From: Myxococcus stipitatus DSM 14675
GTDB taxonomy: Bacteria; Myxococcota; Myxococcia; Myxococcales; Myxococcaceae
DNA: 64,000 nucleotides
Reading direction: 5' to 3'
Assembly: GCF_000331735.1 (NCBI RefSeq)
Contig: NC_020126.1
Location: 10,109,501-10,173,500 of the forward strand
Positions 1-7,972 of this stretch are shown one piece after another (the stretch's first letter is position 1; each line of letters starts with the position of its first letter). The notes below the pieces were generated by a model. The model searched no databases. It had not been told where the DNA came from and saw only the letters and a program-made list of their open reading frames with translations. Both the position numbers and the translations under genes were made by a program.

Positions 1-77
1 TCGATGACTCCCACACTCTGACCTGTCCCCACGTGCAGGGGCGACAGGGCTTGCAGCAGATAGGCTCGGCTTTCCAT
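1..77 (-). CDS. cmr4: Type III-B CRISPR RAMP protein Cmr4 (N-terminal fragment)
   Basis: Only the first 25 codons lie in the window; the gene runs off the left edge. The translated start reads MESRAYLLQALSPLHVGTGQ and continues into SVGVI. The LSPLHVGTG stretch is the first-strand signature of Cmr4, the backbone subunit that in characterised Cmr complexes cleaves target RNA at 6-nt intervals. The catalytic Asp lies outside the window. The ATG is 3 bp after the cmr3 stop, so the two are almost certainly co-translated. Context (cmr1-cmr2-cmr3 upstream) supports the call; cmr5 and cmr6 would be expected further left. Confidence 0.85.
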   Translation of the reverse strand, partial: MESRAYLLQALSPLHVGTGQSVGVI

Positions 78-80
78 GGC

Positions 81-1301
81 TCAGGCTCCAGACGCAGGGG
101 GCGGTGTCCAGACACCGGGCAGCACCTGCCCGAGCGCTTCCTCATGGCCGCCGCCCCACGAGGCCAGCCACAACGCGCGCAGCTCTTCCGCGGTGAAGTC
201 CTCACCGCGCAGCTTCTCGAAGAAATAGACAGCGCCCGCGGGCACCCACCGCCGCGTCCGCCGAGGCTCCTTCTTCACCATGTCCCACGCGGACACGTCC
301 TGAGCCCGAGGGACCAGCGCGGCCCGCAGCACCACCGGCCCCGAGACTTCGGGCAACGTGCCCACGTACACCGCGCCGTCCTGGTCGAAGCCGTCCGGGA
401 GCCAGCCCCGCACGAAGCTCGCGGGCGTCGCCAACACCAACCGGAGCCCCTTCGTCCCCTTTGGCTGGAACTCCGGAGGGCAGGCGAACAGGTCTGGCGT
501 CACAGGCTCCACGTTCGTCAGGCGCCTGCGTCCTCCCAGGCCCAACACGCCCGAAGGGAAGCCACGAACCGAATCTCGCGTCGGCTGCTCGCAGCACAGG
601 CCTAGCGCCCACTCCACGGCACGCGGCGCGGTCTCTCCCTCGCGCTCCAGTCGCAGCAACTCCACGACCTGGCGCGAGTGCAGCATCGTGTCCTCCGCCG
701 TCTGTCGGTCGGGGTGGATGGACACATGCACGTCCGTGCGTTGCTCGGGGCTGAGCTCTCTCGGGATGGCGACGGCGTGGCCCAAGAGCCAGCGGACCAT
801 CTCCGCCTCGGACCAGAAGCGAGGTGCCGAGGCGGGCTTTCCCTTCGAGGCCCGGCGCGGGTGCCACAGCCCCTCGCGAGCCGCGTCCTCATCGGGCCCC
901 AAAGTGGTCGCGGCCCGCCCCATCGCGGGACGCCGAGGCAGCAGCTGCTCCACCCGCCCGACAGCCCCCCTCTCGCCCCCCACCAACACCGCATCGGCGG
1001 GGAACGGCCACATCCGGTGACCTTGTTTGAACGGAGACTCGGCCAAGGAGCGCCGCAGGGCAACGAAGCGCGTCAGCTTCACGCCGGCCGAGCGCTGTTC
1101 CCACTCCTCGGGCGTCATCCTCACGCCAGGCTGAGTGGTCATGAGGTCCTGCCCCCAAGCGGCGCGCAGAGCTCCCCTCACCGTCGTGGGCAACGGCCAC
1201 GGATGGGAGTAGCCCCGCCCCACCTCACTCGTGTACCAGCCGCGCCCGTCCTTCACGGACAACCCGTCGCGAGGCAGCAGTACGAAGCATTCCTGACTCA
1301 T
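81..1301 (-). CDS. cmr3: Type III-B CRISPR-associated protein Cmr3
   Basis: This 406-residue RAMP-family protein begins MSQECFVLLPRDGLSVKDGR, followed by a Trp- and Pro-rich patch and a TTVRGALR motif, as in Cmr3. Cmr3 sits beside Cas10/Cmr2 at the foot of the Cmr complex and, in known systems, holds the 8-nt 5' tag of the crRNA. A C-terminal RAMP half shows Gly-rich stretches (GGRRRLTNVEPVTPDLF, around residues 255-275). The length is normal for the family. The start codon overlaps the cmr2 stop as ATGA (4 bp), and cmr4 starts 3 bp downstream, so the gene is inside a tight operon. The identification is confident from motif and position, although Cmr3 sequences diverge widely. Confidence 0.85.
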   Translation of the reverse strand: MSQECFVLLPRDGLSVKDGRGWYTSEVGRGYSHPWPLPTTVRGALRAAWGQDLMTTQPGVRMTPEEWEQRSAGVKLTRFVALRRSLAESPFKQGHRMWPFPADAVLVGGERGAVGRVEQLLPRRPAMGRAATTLGPDEDAAREGLWHPRRASKGKPASAPRFWSEAEMVRWLLGHAVAIPRELSPEQRTDVHVSIHPDRQTAEDTMLHSRQVVELLRLEREGETAPRAVEWALGLCCEQPTRDSVRGFPSGVLGLGGRRRLTNVEPVTPDLFACPPEFQPKGTKGLRLVLATPASFVRGWLPDGFDQDGAVYVGTLPEVSGPVVLRAALVPRAQDVSAWDMVKKEPRRTRRWVPAGAVYFFEKLRGEDFTAEELRALWLASWGGGHEEALGQVLPGVWTPPPASGA

Positions 1302-3139
1302 CCCTCACCACCCTTCCTGGGCTCCAACTTCCGACCGGCGCGCTCCAACGTCTCCGCCACGAGCACTCGAGACACCCACTCCTGAAGCTTCGCGTGAGCC
1401 TTTCGCCCATCCGACGTCGACAGGTCCTCCAGTCCCACGTCAGCGAGTGACATGGGGTCCTCCCGCCGCCCCGCTTCGGCTCGCGACAGGATGCGCCGCA
1501 CCTCGTCCACGAGAACTTCCGCCTGTTCCTTCGAGTGCGAGTCCGCGACGTCCGCGGCGAATCGGCGCGACATCGCCTCGACCTCGTGCACCTTGCTCAA
1601 AGGCAGACGGCCGGAGGACAGCAACGTCATGTCCTGTGCGAGCCGCCCCACGGGCTCGACGGGATTCACCCAGCTCGAGGTCCACAGTCGCTCACGGCCC
1701 GCGTGTTTCGCCAGGAGGATGGCCAGCGCGTTGCGTCCCGCGTTCTTCGCGGCCTTCTCCGCCTGCCGCCCCAGATTCAAGAGCTGACCCAGGCTCTCCA
1801 GCACATGGCCAATCCCAAGTCCCACCGAGAGCGTCGGCAGCTCCTTGACGGCGCCGTTGATGGCGGGCTTCAGGTGGCGCTGAAATGCAGACGCCAGCTC
1901 GCGGGCACACGCGACGGCATCCGGCGGACACACGAAGGCGAGCACATCGTCACCGCCCGCGTAGACGAGCATCCCTCGGAACCGGGACTGAACGATGTCC
2001 TTCGCCTCCGAAGTGAAGTTCGCGAGCGCCCTGGAGACGCCCCGGTGAGCCTCGATGCCTCCGTGGACCGCGAGCTCGCGCAGGGCCTGCCCCATGTTGT
2101 CGCCGTCCGCGCAGAGACACGCCACATAGGGATAGGGCGCGACACCCATGACATCGAGCAGCGGTTGAACGGCGCCCGCCGCGAAGCGCTCGGCCTCGAG
2201 CTGGACGCTCTTGCGGTCTCCCCCGTCGCTCCACTCCTCGAAGCAGGGCAGCACTCGCTCGGGAAGAAGGACCTGTCCGTCGAAGGGGAAGGCGTTGACC
2301 CACGACAGGTCCGTCCGATGGACCTTGGTGAACCCGCCATCCGCGCAGGCCCCACGAAGGTTGGAGAGCTCCCGGTTGTGCTCCTTGCTCGCCGTCTCCA
2401 GCCATGCCGCCAGCCCGATGCTCGGCACGGGGACGAACTGCCCCGGGTCTCCCCCCGCGCGCTTGAGCAAGCCGAGCGCATCCAGTTCCTCGCGCTCGCC
2501 GATTCGCAGCCCCTTCCACTCACCGCCCTTGGACCGCTTTCCGCGCAGCACCGAGGGTCGGCCGCCATCGAGGCTCGACTTGTGCGTGCCGGCGGGAGGC
2601 AGCTGCGTCCAAGCCTTGAACTCACGCAGCGCCCGGCGTGCCTCCAGCAGCGCCTCGGCCTCTTCGAGTGCCACCGCGTAACCACCTTCTCCTTGAGGCA
2701 CCCAAGCCGCGTGAAACTCCAGGAAGGTCTCGAGCTGCTCGTTGGCCCAGGCGTCGGCGCCCTCGGCGAGCAGGCCCCCGCATTTGTGGCGCACCCGTTC
2801 CCAGGCCGCGAGCAAGGCGTCCCTCGCGGCCGTGCGTGCGGCCCTCGCGATGGACTCCGGGTCGCCTGTCAGGACGGCGAGCACCTTGTTGGGAAAACCC
2901 TTCGGAGTTTCGGCGTCCTCCTTCGCGACACACTCCGGTCCGGACGTCGGCCCCTGGAGCTGCTCCGGGTGAGGAAAGATGAGCTCGGCGCCTGATGCCT
3001 GGAGGGAGCGCGCCATCGCGCGACTCACGTGGGAGAGCAGATGGCTGCCGAACCAGAGGTCTCGCGTGCGGCGGGACTGGCTGATAAAGCCCTGCACGGG
3101 GCCCACCTTGAGGACAAGCACTTGGGATTGCGTTGCCAT
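1298..3139 (-). CDS. cmr2: Type III-B Cas10 (Cmr2), HD-less, with intact GGDD palm
   Basis: This 613-residue large subunit opens directly with the Cmr2 palm-1 signature GPVQGFISQSRRTRDLWFGS (residues 13-32). There is no room for the N-terminal HD nuclease found in many Cas10 proteins, so target-activated ssDNA cleavage is not expected. The metal-binding motif DGDNMG is at about 345-350 and the catalytic GGDD at about 395-398, in LVYAGGDDVLAF. By established knowledge of type III systems, an intact GGDD predicts cyclic oligoadenylate synthesis when target RNA is bound. The start ATG lies 3 bp after the cmr1 stop, and the end overlaps cmr3 by 4 bp. This makes it a signalling-only Cas10, which matters because two SAVED-domain proteins are encoded about 10 kb away. 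Confidence 0.92.
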   Translation of the reverse strand: MATQSQVLVLKVGPVQGFISQSRRTRDLWFGSHLLSHVSRAMARSLQASGAELIFPHPEQLQGPTSGPECVAKEDAETPKGFPNKVLAVLTGDPESIARAARTAARDALLAAWERVRHKCGGLLAEGADAWANEQLETFLEFHAAWVPQGEGGYAVALEEAEALLEARRALREFKAWTQLPPAGTHKSSLDGGRPSVLRGKRSKGGEWKGLRIGEREELDALGLLKRAGGDPGQFVPVPSIGLAAWLETASKEHNRELSNLRGACADGGFTKVHRTDLSWVNAFPFDGQVLLPERVLPCFEEWSDGGDRKSVQLEAERFAAGAVQPLLDVMGVAPYPYVACLCADGDNMGQALRELAVHGGIEAHRGVSRALANFTSEAKDIVQSRFRGMLVYAGGDDVLAFVCPPDAVACARELASAFQRHLKPAINGAVKELPTLSVGLGIGHVLESLGQLLNLGRQAEKAAKNAGRNALAILLAKHAGRERLWTSSWVNPVEPVGRLAQDMTLLSSGRLPLSKVHEVEAMSRRFAADVADSHSKEQAEVLVDEVRRILSRAEAGRREDPMSLADVGLEDLSTSDGRKAHAKLQEWVSRVLVAETLERAGRKLEPRKGGEG

Positions 3140-3142
3140 GAC

Positions 3143-4546
3143 CTAGACCTCCCGCGCCTTTCGCGTGTCACTCAGCCAGGTGAAGAACACGTCGCGCAGC
3201 GACTTCGCGTCTCGCAAGCGTTTGAAAAGGGGCTTGTCGTCGCTGGCGTGAAGCGTGTCGAACGACGCGCGCGTCGCCTCGATGAGACGGTTCGACTGCA
3301 CCATGACGACCTTGCCCCCCTGGGGATAGCCACGCTCGAGCCACAGCGCGATGGGCTCGAAGCGCCCGTTTGCGAGCGGCATCGCCTTGACGATGAGCGG
3401 AGAGGCGAGCCTGTCCCGAGCCTCCCGCTCCTGGTCCATGACCCACTGGAGCTGGACACCCTCGGGCTCGGCCGGTTTGTAGAACTCCTTGGCCGTGCCC
3501 CTCTTCTTTTGTTGGAAGTGGAAGACGATGGGCAACCCGAAACCCGCGCGAGGCCACGCGGGGCTCCGCGTGTACTGCTCACGAGGCGCATGCTCCTCGG
3601 GGTAGGCGCGCGGACCCGGCCTCGCGTGGTGGCGAATCTTGTCCGCCTCCGGCCAATTGGAGCGCCGCGCCCGCTTCTTGTCGTCGTCGGGAGCAGGGTT
3701 CCTCGGACGGTCATCGGGCGCGCCCGCGGTGCCCTGGCGAAAGTCACGCAGCCAGCCCAACGCCTGCAGCCAGGCTTCGTTGCCGATGGAGTGCGACTCA
3801 CCGCGATGGCCGCGATAGAGCCGGGCACCTCGAAACAGCGGCAAGTCTCGCGGCTCGCCGGCGAGGTCGGGGCGCAGGAATGGCAGGTCACCAAAGAGGC
3901 GGCACAACTCGGCTCGGGACGCGTCCTTGGGCAGCCACGATTCGCGCTCCTTCGGGTCGACCAGTGTCACTGAGCCACAGCCCCTGCGAGTCCGCGAGCC
4001 GTAGCCGCCGAAGAGGACCCATGCGCGGAAGGCGTTGCGAACCTCCTGCATGAGCACGCCTTCTGGGGCGCGGACTTCGAGGGTGAACCGGAGGCCCGGG
4101 TTCCACCTCGGCGAGGGTGCGTCTCCGTCGCCATTTCGCGTGGGCCAGAGTGCGTAGAACGACGGTTCGCTCGGATGGATGGAAGCGAGGTCTGGGCTCG
4201 CATCGCTGACGCCACTCACACAGAGCGACACCAGAGAGCGCCGAGGCTCCTCCTTGCCCAGGCTCATCCCGCCCCACAGGTCTCGCTCACGTTTCGCGAA
4301 GTCGAGCCGGGATGCATCGCTGTAGGCATGGCCGTGGAGTGCGCGCCACCAGAAGCGCAGGTGGCCTCGCAGGGAGGGAGCGCGGATGACATCCACGGTG
4401 GGCAGCTGACGCGGAACGGGCGCGCCCCCGAGGATGGGCGTGACGGTCCTCAGCTCCAAGGAGAACGACTCCAGCTTCGGTCCACCCGGGAGGCGCAGAG
4501 GGCGCGGCGCGTCCTTGGATGGCGTGGGCAGGTTCAGCGGTGACAT
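3143..4546 (-). CDS. cmr1: Type III-B CRISPR RAMP protein Cmr1
   Basis: This 467-residue RAMP protein carries the Cmr1 first-strand motif TVTPILGGA (about 34-42) followed by the characteristic SLRGHLRFWWRAL segment (about 58-70). Further on is a Gly/Arg-rich loop, GGYGSRTRRGCGSV, typical of the G-rich RAMP loop. Cmr1 caps the Cmr complex near the 3' end of the crRNA and contributes to target capture. The ATG is preceded by GAGGTGAG with 3-nt spacing. It is the first cas gene of the operon, 556 bp from the old end of the CRISPR array. The 467-residue length is within the broad range of the family. No cas1, cas2 or cas6 gene is present in the window. Confidence 0.9.
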   Translation of the reverse strand: MSPLNLPTPSKDAPRPLRLPGGPKLESFSLELRTVTPILGGAPVPRQLPTVDVIRAPSLRGHLRFWWRALHGHAYSDASRLDFAKRERDLWGGMSLGKEEPRRSLVSLCVSGVSDASPDLASIHPSEPSFYALWPTRNGDGDAPSPRWNPGLRFTLEVRAPEGVLMQEVRNAFRAWVLFGGYGSRTRRGCGSVTLVDPKERESWLPKDASRAELCRLFGDLPFLRPDLAGEPRDLPLFRGARLYRGHRGESHSIGNEAWLQALGWLRDFRQGTAGAPDDRPRNPAPDDDKKRARRSNWPEADKIRHHARPGPRAYPEEHAPREQYTRSPAWPRAGFGLPIVFHFQQKKRGTAKEFYKPAEPEGVQLQWVMDQEREARDRLASPLIVKAMPLANGRFEPIALWLERGYPQGGKVVMVQSNRLIEATRASFDTLHASDDKPLFKRLRDAKSLRDVFFTWLSDTRKAREV

Positions 4547-5102
4547 GGACTCACCTCGACTCCTCCTCGGCCCGCGTCGGCGGGGCAGTGATGACGGCAG
4601 GGGCGTGCGACGGCCTCACCGGGGAGGCCCTGGATATGACGGAGGACACGTCGTCGCGCGAGGCGGACAGAACCCTCGGGCTGGAAGGTCATTGAGCGAC
4701 AACGCGCACGGAAAGCCGATGCCACCCCGATGGGATGGACAACGCGGGCATCTCGCGCCCGCGAATCGCCAGGCCCGAGGCTCTCGGGGGGGCACGCTCG
4801 ATGAATGGAGGTTCGGTGTTCCACATGTCCACCGAGGAAGACGCCAACCGCGCGCGCATCCCTCGCGGCCTCGTGATTTTTCTTCGGGGTACCCGTCCGG
4901 ACAGGAATGTGGCGACGGTGGCGTGGTGCGCTTCAAGTGGTTCGCGGTGGGCGACCATGCCCAAGGCAGCCACTACCCGTGGCGCGCATCAGGCGCGCTC
5001 GGCGACCGCGGATCCATCCAACACCGACGAATGCGCACACGCCCGCCGACATCAACCCTGTCGGTCCACGCGTTCCGTGAATGCATCGGCGAGATGACTG
5101 AC
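4547..5102. other. Gene-free stretch between the CRISPR array and cmr1
   Basis: No convincing gene is seen in these 556 bases. The minus strand must contain the cmr1 promoter and 5' leader unless the operon is transcribed through from the array. A block at 4813-4886 matches the start region of the SAVED-peptidase gene (see that entry). The minus-strand frame from 4826 stops at 4689 after about 45 codons and resembles no protein I know. The bases next to the first repeat (about 4990-5100) show no clear further repeat copies. Confidence 0.6.
4813..4886 (-). repeat. Copy of the SAVED-peptidase start region (truncated relic or shared 5' element)
   Basis: On the minus strand this block reads CGAAGAAAAATCACGAGG, then CGCGAGGG, CGCGGTTGGCGTCTTCC, and GTGGACATGTGGAACACCGA. 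The same ordered strings occur at 16405-16507, just upstream of and across the start codon of the SAVED-peptidase gene, with about 30 bp of extra sequence there. The shared part includes a start codon and codons for M-x-N-T-E. In this copy the GAGGAG ribosome-binding sequence is damaged (CTCGG) and the frame soon stops. It is either a gene-start relic or a shared regulatory leader, about 280 bp upstream of cmr1 and on the same strand. Confidence 0.7.
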
Positions 5103-6584
5103 GTGCTCAACGCCCTCCGGCATCACGGCGAGCGGCGGACGACGACCTCAACGGCAAGGTCCACTTCAAGGGGTGCTCAACGCCTTCGGGCATCACGGCG
5201 AACTGCGGCGTCAGGTGGCGAGGTGCCAATCGGTGCGCGCTCGTGCTCAACGCCTTCCGGCACCACGGCGAGCGGCGGTCGACCAGATGGGGGGATGGGT
5301 GAAGGCGGGGAAGAAGTGCTCAACACCTTCCGGCATCACGGCGAGCGGCGGTCACGTTCACGGCGGTGATCGCGGGCGCGATCCAGTGCTCAACGCCTTC
5401 CGGCATCACGGCGAGCGGCGGCGGACGAGCTCGTCATTCTCTCGGCTCGCCATCAGTGCTCAACGCCTTCCGGCATCACGGCGAGCGGCGGAGAGGAGGG
5501 TCCTGTGCGTCGACGATCTGGAGAAGCGTGCTCAACGCCTTCCGGCATCACGGCGAGCGGCGGGACCTGGAAACGGTGACGAAGTATCAGATTCCCCAAA
5601 TGTGCTCAACGCCTTCCGGCATCACGGCGAGCGGCGGGATTGACACGAGCGACCTGGAGTTTCCCGAGTCACTGTGCTCAACGCCTTCCGGCATCACGGC
5701 GAGCGGCGGCCGGTCCAGGTGGAAGCCGCGCTGCGCGGCATCAAGAGTGCTCAACGCCTTCCGGCATCACGGCGAGCGGCGGCTCCGACCATTGCCATCA
5801 CACCAATGCGACGCGCCTTCTCAGTGCTCAACGCCTTCCGGCATCACGGCGAGCGGCGGTTGGCCTGTAGAGAGAATTCGATTTGGGCCATATAGTGCTC
5901 AACGCCTTCCGGCATCACGGCGAGCGGCGGGTGTAACAATTCCTTTGTTACCATGTCGCCCGGAGATTTGTGCTCAACGCCTTCCGGCATCACGGCGAGC
6001 GGCGGGGACACATGACTGAAAAAGAAATGATAATGATTGCGTGTGCTCAACGCCTTCCGGCATCACGGCGAGCGGCGGCTCACCCCCTTCCGTAGCTCCA
6101 CCGCTCGCTACAACTTGTGCTCAACGCCTTCCGGCATCACGGCGAGCGGCGGCGATCCCGTTCGAGACGTTCCCGCCCCAGCTCTACGGGTGCTCAACGC
6201 CTTCCGGCATCACGGCGAGCGGCGGTATTACAGTCCTGACGAAATCATTGGTTGAGACGGTGCTCAACGCCTTCCGGCATCACGGCGAGCGGCGGGCTCG
6301 AGCGGCAGGCGCTGGCAGTGGCGGGGCCGAGGAGTGCTCAACGCCTTCCGGCATCACGGCGAGCGGCGGGGATTTACAGGTAGCATCTCTCTGTATGGAT
6401 ACCTGGTGCTCAACGCCTTCCGGCATCATGGCGAGCGGCGGCCCAGGATTCCGAGGTCTAAGATGTCCAAGTATGAGTGCTCAACGCCTTCCGGCATCAC
6501 GGCGAGCGGCGGCCACGGCTTGAAGGCCGTCGCCACGGCGATGAAGTAGTGCTCAACGCCTTCCGGCATCACGGCGAGCGGCGG
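5103..6584 (-). CRISPR. CRISPR array, 21 repeats of 36 bp and 20 spacers, read on the minus strand
   Basis: On the plus strand each repeat starts GTGCTCAACGCCTTCCGG and ends CATCACGGCGAGCGGCGG. I count 21 copies, starting at 5103, 5174, 5243, 5316, 5386, 5456, 5528, 5602, 5674, 5747, 5824, 5895, 5970, 6043, 6117, 6190, 6260, 6334, 6406, 6477 and 6549. Spacers are 33-41 bp. Copies 1-4 are degenerate (copy 2 most, with GAACTGCGG at its end) and copy 19 has one change (CATCATGG). The rest are identical. Decay at the 5103 end marks it as the oldest, leader-distal end. Transcription is therefore leftward, giving a crRNA tag ending TTGAGCAC, compatible with a type III handle. Adjacent cmr genes make this the cognate array. 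Several spacers (5931-5969, 6006-6042) are much lower in GC than the host. Confidence 0.97.
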
Positions 6585-6765
6585 AGCCGCCCTGGAATCT
6601 CGAACGATTCCGCCTGCTTGTCCCCCCTGTTTTCAAGCACCCCCACCCTCCTCGCAGCAACCCGCTCCCACTCCATCACCCACACTCCGCAACCCCTCGA
6701 AACTCCAACGCATTTCCCCATTCAAGCACCTATTCACCTGAAAAAGAGCCGCAACCCCGCGCCAG
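6585..6765 (-). promoter_or_regulatory. Probable CRISPR leader
   Basis: This sequence abuts the conserved end of the array, where new spacers should enter, and is non-coding. It holds two related blocks: TTTTCAAGCACCCCC at about 6630-6645 and TTCAAGCACCTATTCACCTG at 6721-6740, the latter followed by AAAAAGAGCC. Both match a second leader-like sequence at 13045-13080, beside a lone decayed repeat. Finding the same repeat-to-leader order twice supports leader identity and minus-strand transcription. No -10/-35 pair could be assigned with confidence. Confidence 0.65.
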
Positions 6766-7009
6766 GATTCGGCATTTCACCTCGATTCCCCTCCCGAGCC
6801 TCCGCCACGCGGAGGTGCTTGAAAGTCCAACTCCAAACACTGTCACGCCCTCCACACCCCGCACACCCCTGGACGTCCGCATCCACCGCCCCCAGCAAGA
6901 CGCCACCGCCGCGCACCGCCCTCGCGGCCACATGCGCTTCTCCCGCGGCCCCGTCGAAACCACCCGCGGCAAGGAACCGAAACCACCTGACCGCAACACT
7001 GGGCCCCAC
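6766..7009. other. Gene-free stretch between leader and SWIM-protein gene end
   Basis: About 240 bases with C-rich composition on the plus strand and no supported gene. It contains GGAGGTGCTTGAAAG at about 6811, which resembles the leader TTGAA/TTCAAG element in inverted orientation. Otherwise I see nothing here. Confidence 0.4.
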
Positions 7010-7972
7010 TCATCCCCCTCCCCGCTTCCTCGAACGCCTCCGCGTCCTCGTCGCGCCCACGTCCTCCACCAAGTCCCCAGGCTCCTGCAGCGCGATGCGC
7101 CGCGCCACCTCCGCCGCCGCGCGCACGTTCGGCGCCAGCACCTCCCCGGGCGAGTCCTCCGCCCCCCAAGAGCCTGGCGCCCCCAACTGTCGCAGCACCG
7201 CCCCAGGCACCACTGGCGCATCGAACGAGAAGCTCATCGTCGGCAGCGGCGCGCGCGGCTGGTCATAGTTCACCTCGGTCAGCTTCCCCGGCTTCACCCC
7301 CACCACCTCGGGCCGGGCACGAGCCTCTTGCGTCTTCGCCCGCTGTGTCGCCGGGCGCCGCGCACGCACCGCCTCTCCCCCGCGCGCGGCCCGCAGCGCC
7401 TCCAGCACCTGTGCCTTCGTCCTGCCGCGCAGCTCGAACAACAGGAACGGGTCACCGTCCAGCGCCTCACCCAACACATAGTGCGTGGCGGCCACGTGCT
7501 TGCACGGGTCTCCCCAGTCCGGACACGAGCAGCTCGTCGTCAGGTCCTTTCGGCTCTCGGGAAACAAGCTCACCCCCGCCGCGCGAAACACCGCGTCGAT
7601 GTCCTGGGGCATCCTCCCATCCAGCAGCTCCGCGGCGTACCGCGCCTGCCCCGCCATCCCAGCGAGCGCCTTCTCCCAGACCGCCTCGCCAAACCGCCCC
7701 AACTTCAACGAGATGACATAGGGCCGAGGCCGTGAGCCCGTCACCTTCGCGGTGACCCCGCTCCCACCGACGACCAGGTCATGCGTCCGCCCCGCTCGCG
7801 CATACGTCCGTCCTCGAGCAAGCCGCCCCGAGTCTCCCCCCAACACGCGCTCGAGCGCCTCCAGCCAGGCCTGCCCCCACCACGTAGAGCCCGCCTTCTT
7901 TAACTTGATGCCGTGCTCGGGCGGCGGCCGCTTCGGCGCGGACTTCCAACCCCAACCATCCCAGCGGCTCAT
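7010..7972 (-). CDS. SWIM zinc-finger protein paired with SNF2 helicase
   Basis: This protein of about 320 residues starts at MSRWDGWGWKSAPKRPPPEH; its ATG overlaps the stop of the helicase gene (ATGA), which decides the start. The SWIM motif CxCxnCxH is seen as SCSCPDWGDPCKHVAATHYV, a zinc-binding fold for DNA or protein contacts. The N-terminal half has the WWGQAWLEALE and GRTYARAGR segments that are usual in SWIM proteins next to bacterial SNF2 ATPases. The C-terminal half is basic and low-complexity. Coupled translation with the helicase suggests that the two form a functional pair remodelling or translocating on DNA or RNA. Specific substrates are not known to me. The position between two CRISPR leader-like sequences is unusual, but the pair itself may be housekeeping. 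Confidence 0.85.
   Translation of the reverse strand: MSRWDGWGWKSAPKRPPPEHGIKLKKAGSTWWGQAWLEALERVLGGDSGRLARGRTYARAGRTHDLVVGGSGVTAKVTGSRPRPYVISLKLGRFGEAVWEKALAGMAGQARYAAELLDGRMPQDIDAVFRAAGVSLFPESRKDLTTSCSCPDWGDPCKHVAATHYVLGEALDGDPFLLFELRGRTKAQVLEALRAARGGEAVRARRPATQRAKTQEARARPEVVGVKPGKLTEVNYDQPRAPLPTMSFSFDAPVVPGAVLRQLGAPGSWGAEDSPGEVLAPNVRAAAEVARRIALQEPGDLVEDVGATRTRRRSRKRGGG

Noticed and set aside
4689..4826. Minus-strand short frame starting like the SAVED-peptidase (M-W-N-T-E)
   Set aside because: Similarity ends after five codons and the ribosome site is degraded; treated as a relic, not a gene.
4735..5097. Possible small gene on the plus strand between cmr1 and the array
   Set aside because: No ribosome site, poor composition, and it is antisense to the duplicated start-region block.
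5173..6549. Open frames running through the CRISPR array coding for repeated peptide units
   Set aside because: They are a by-product of 36-bp repeats without stops; spacer lengths break the frame and no start signal or coding bias is present.
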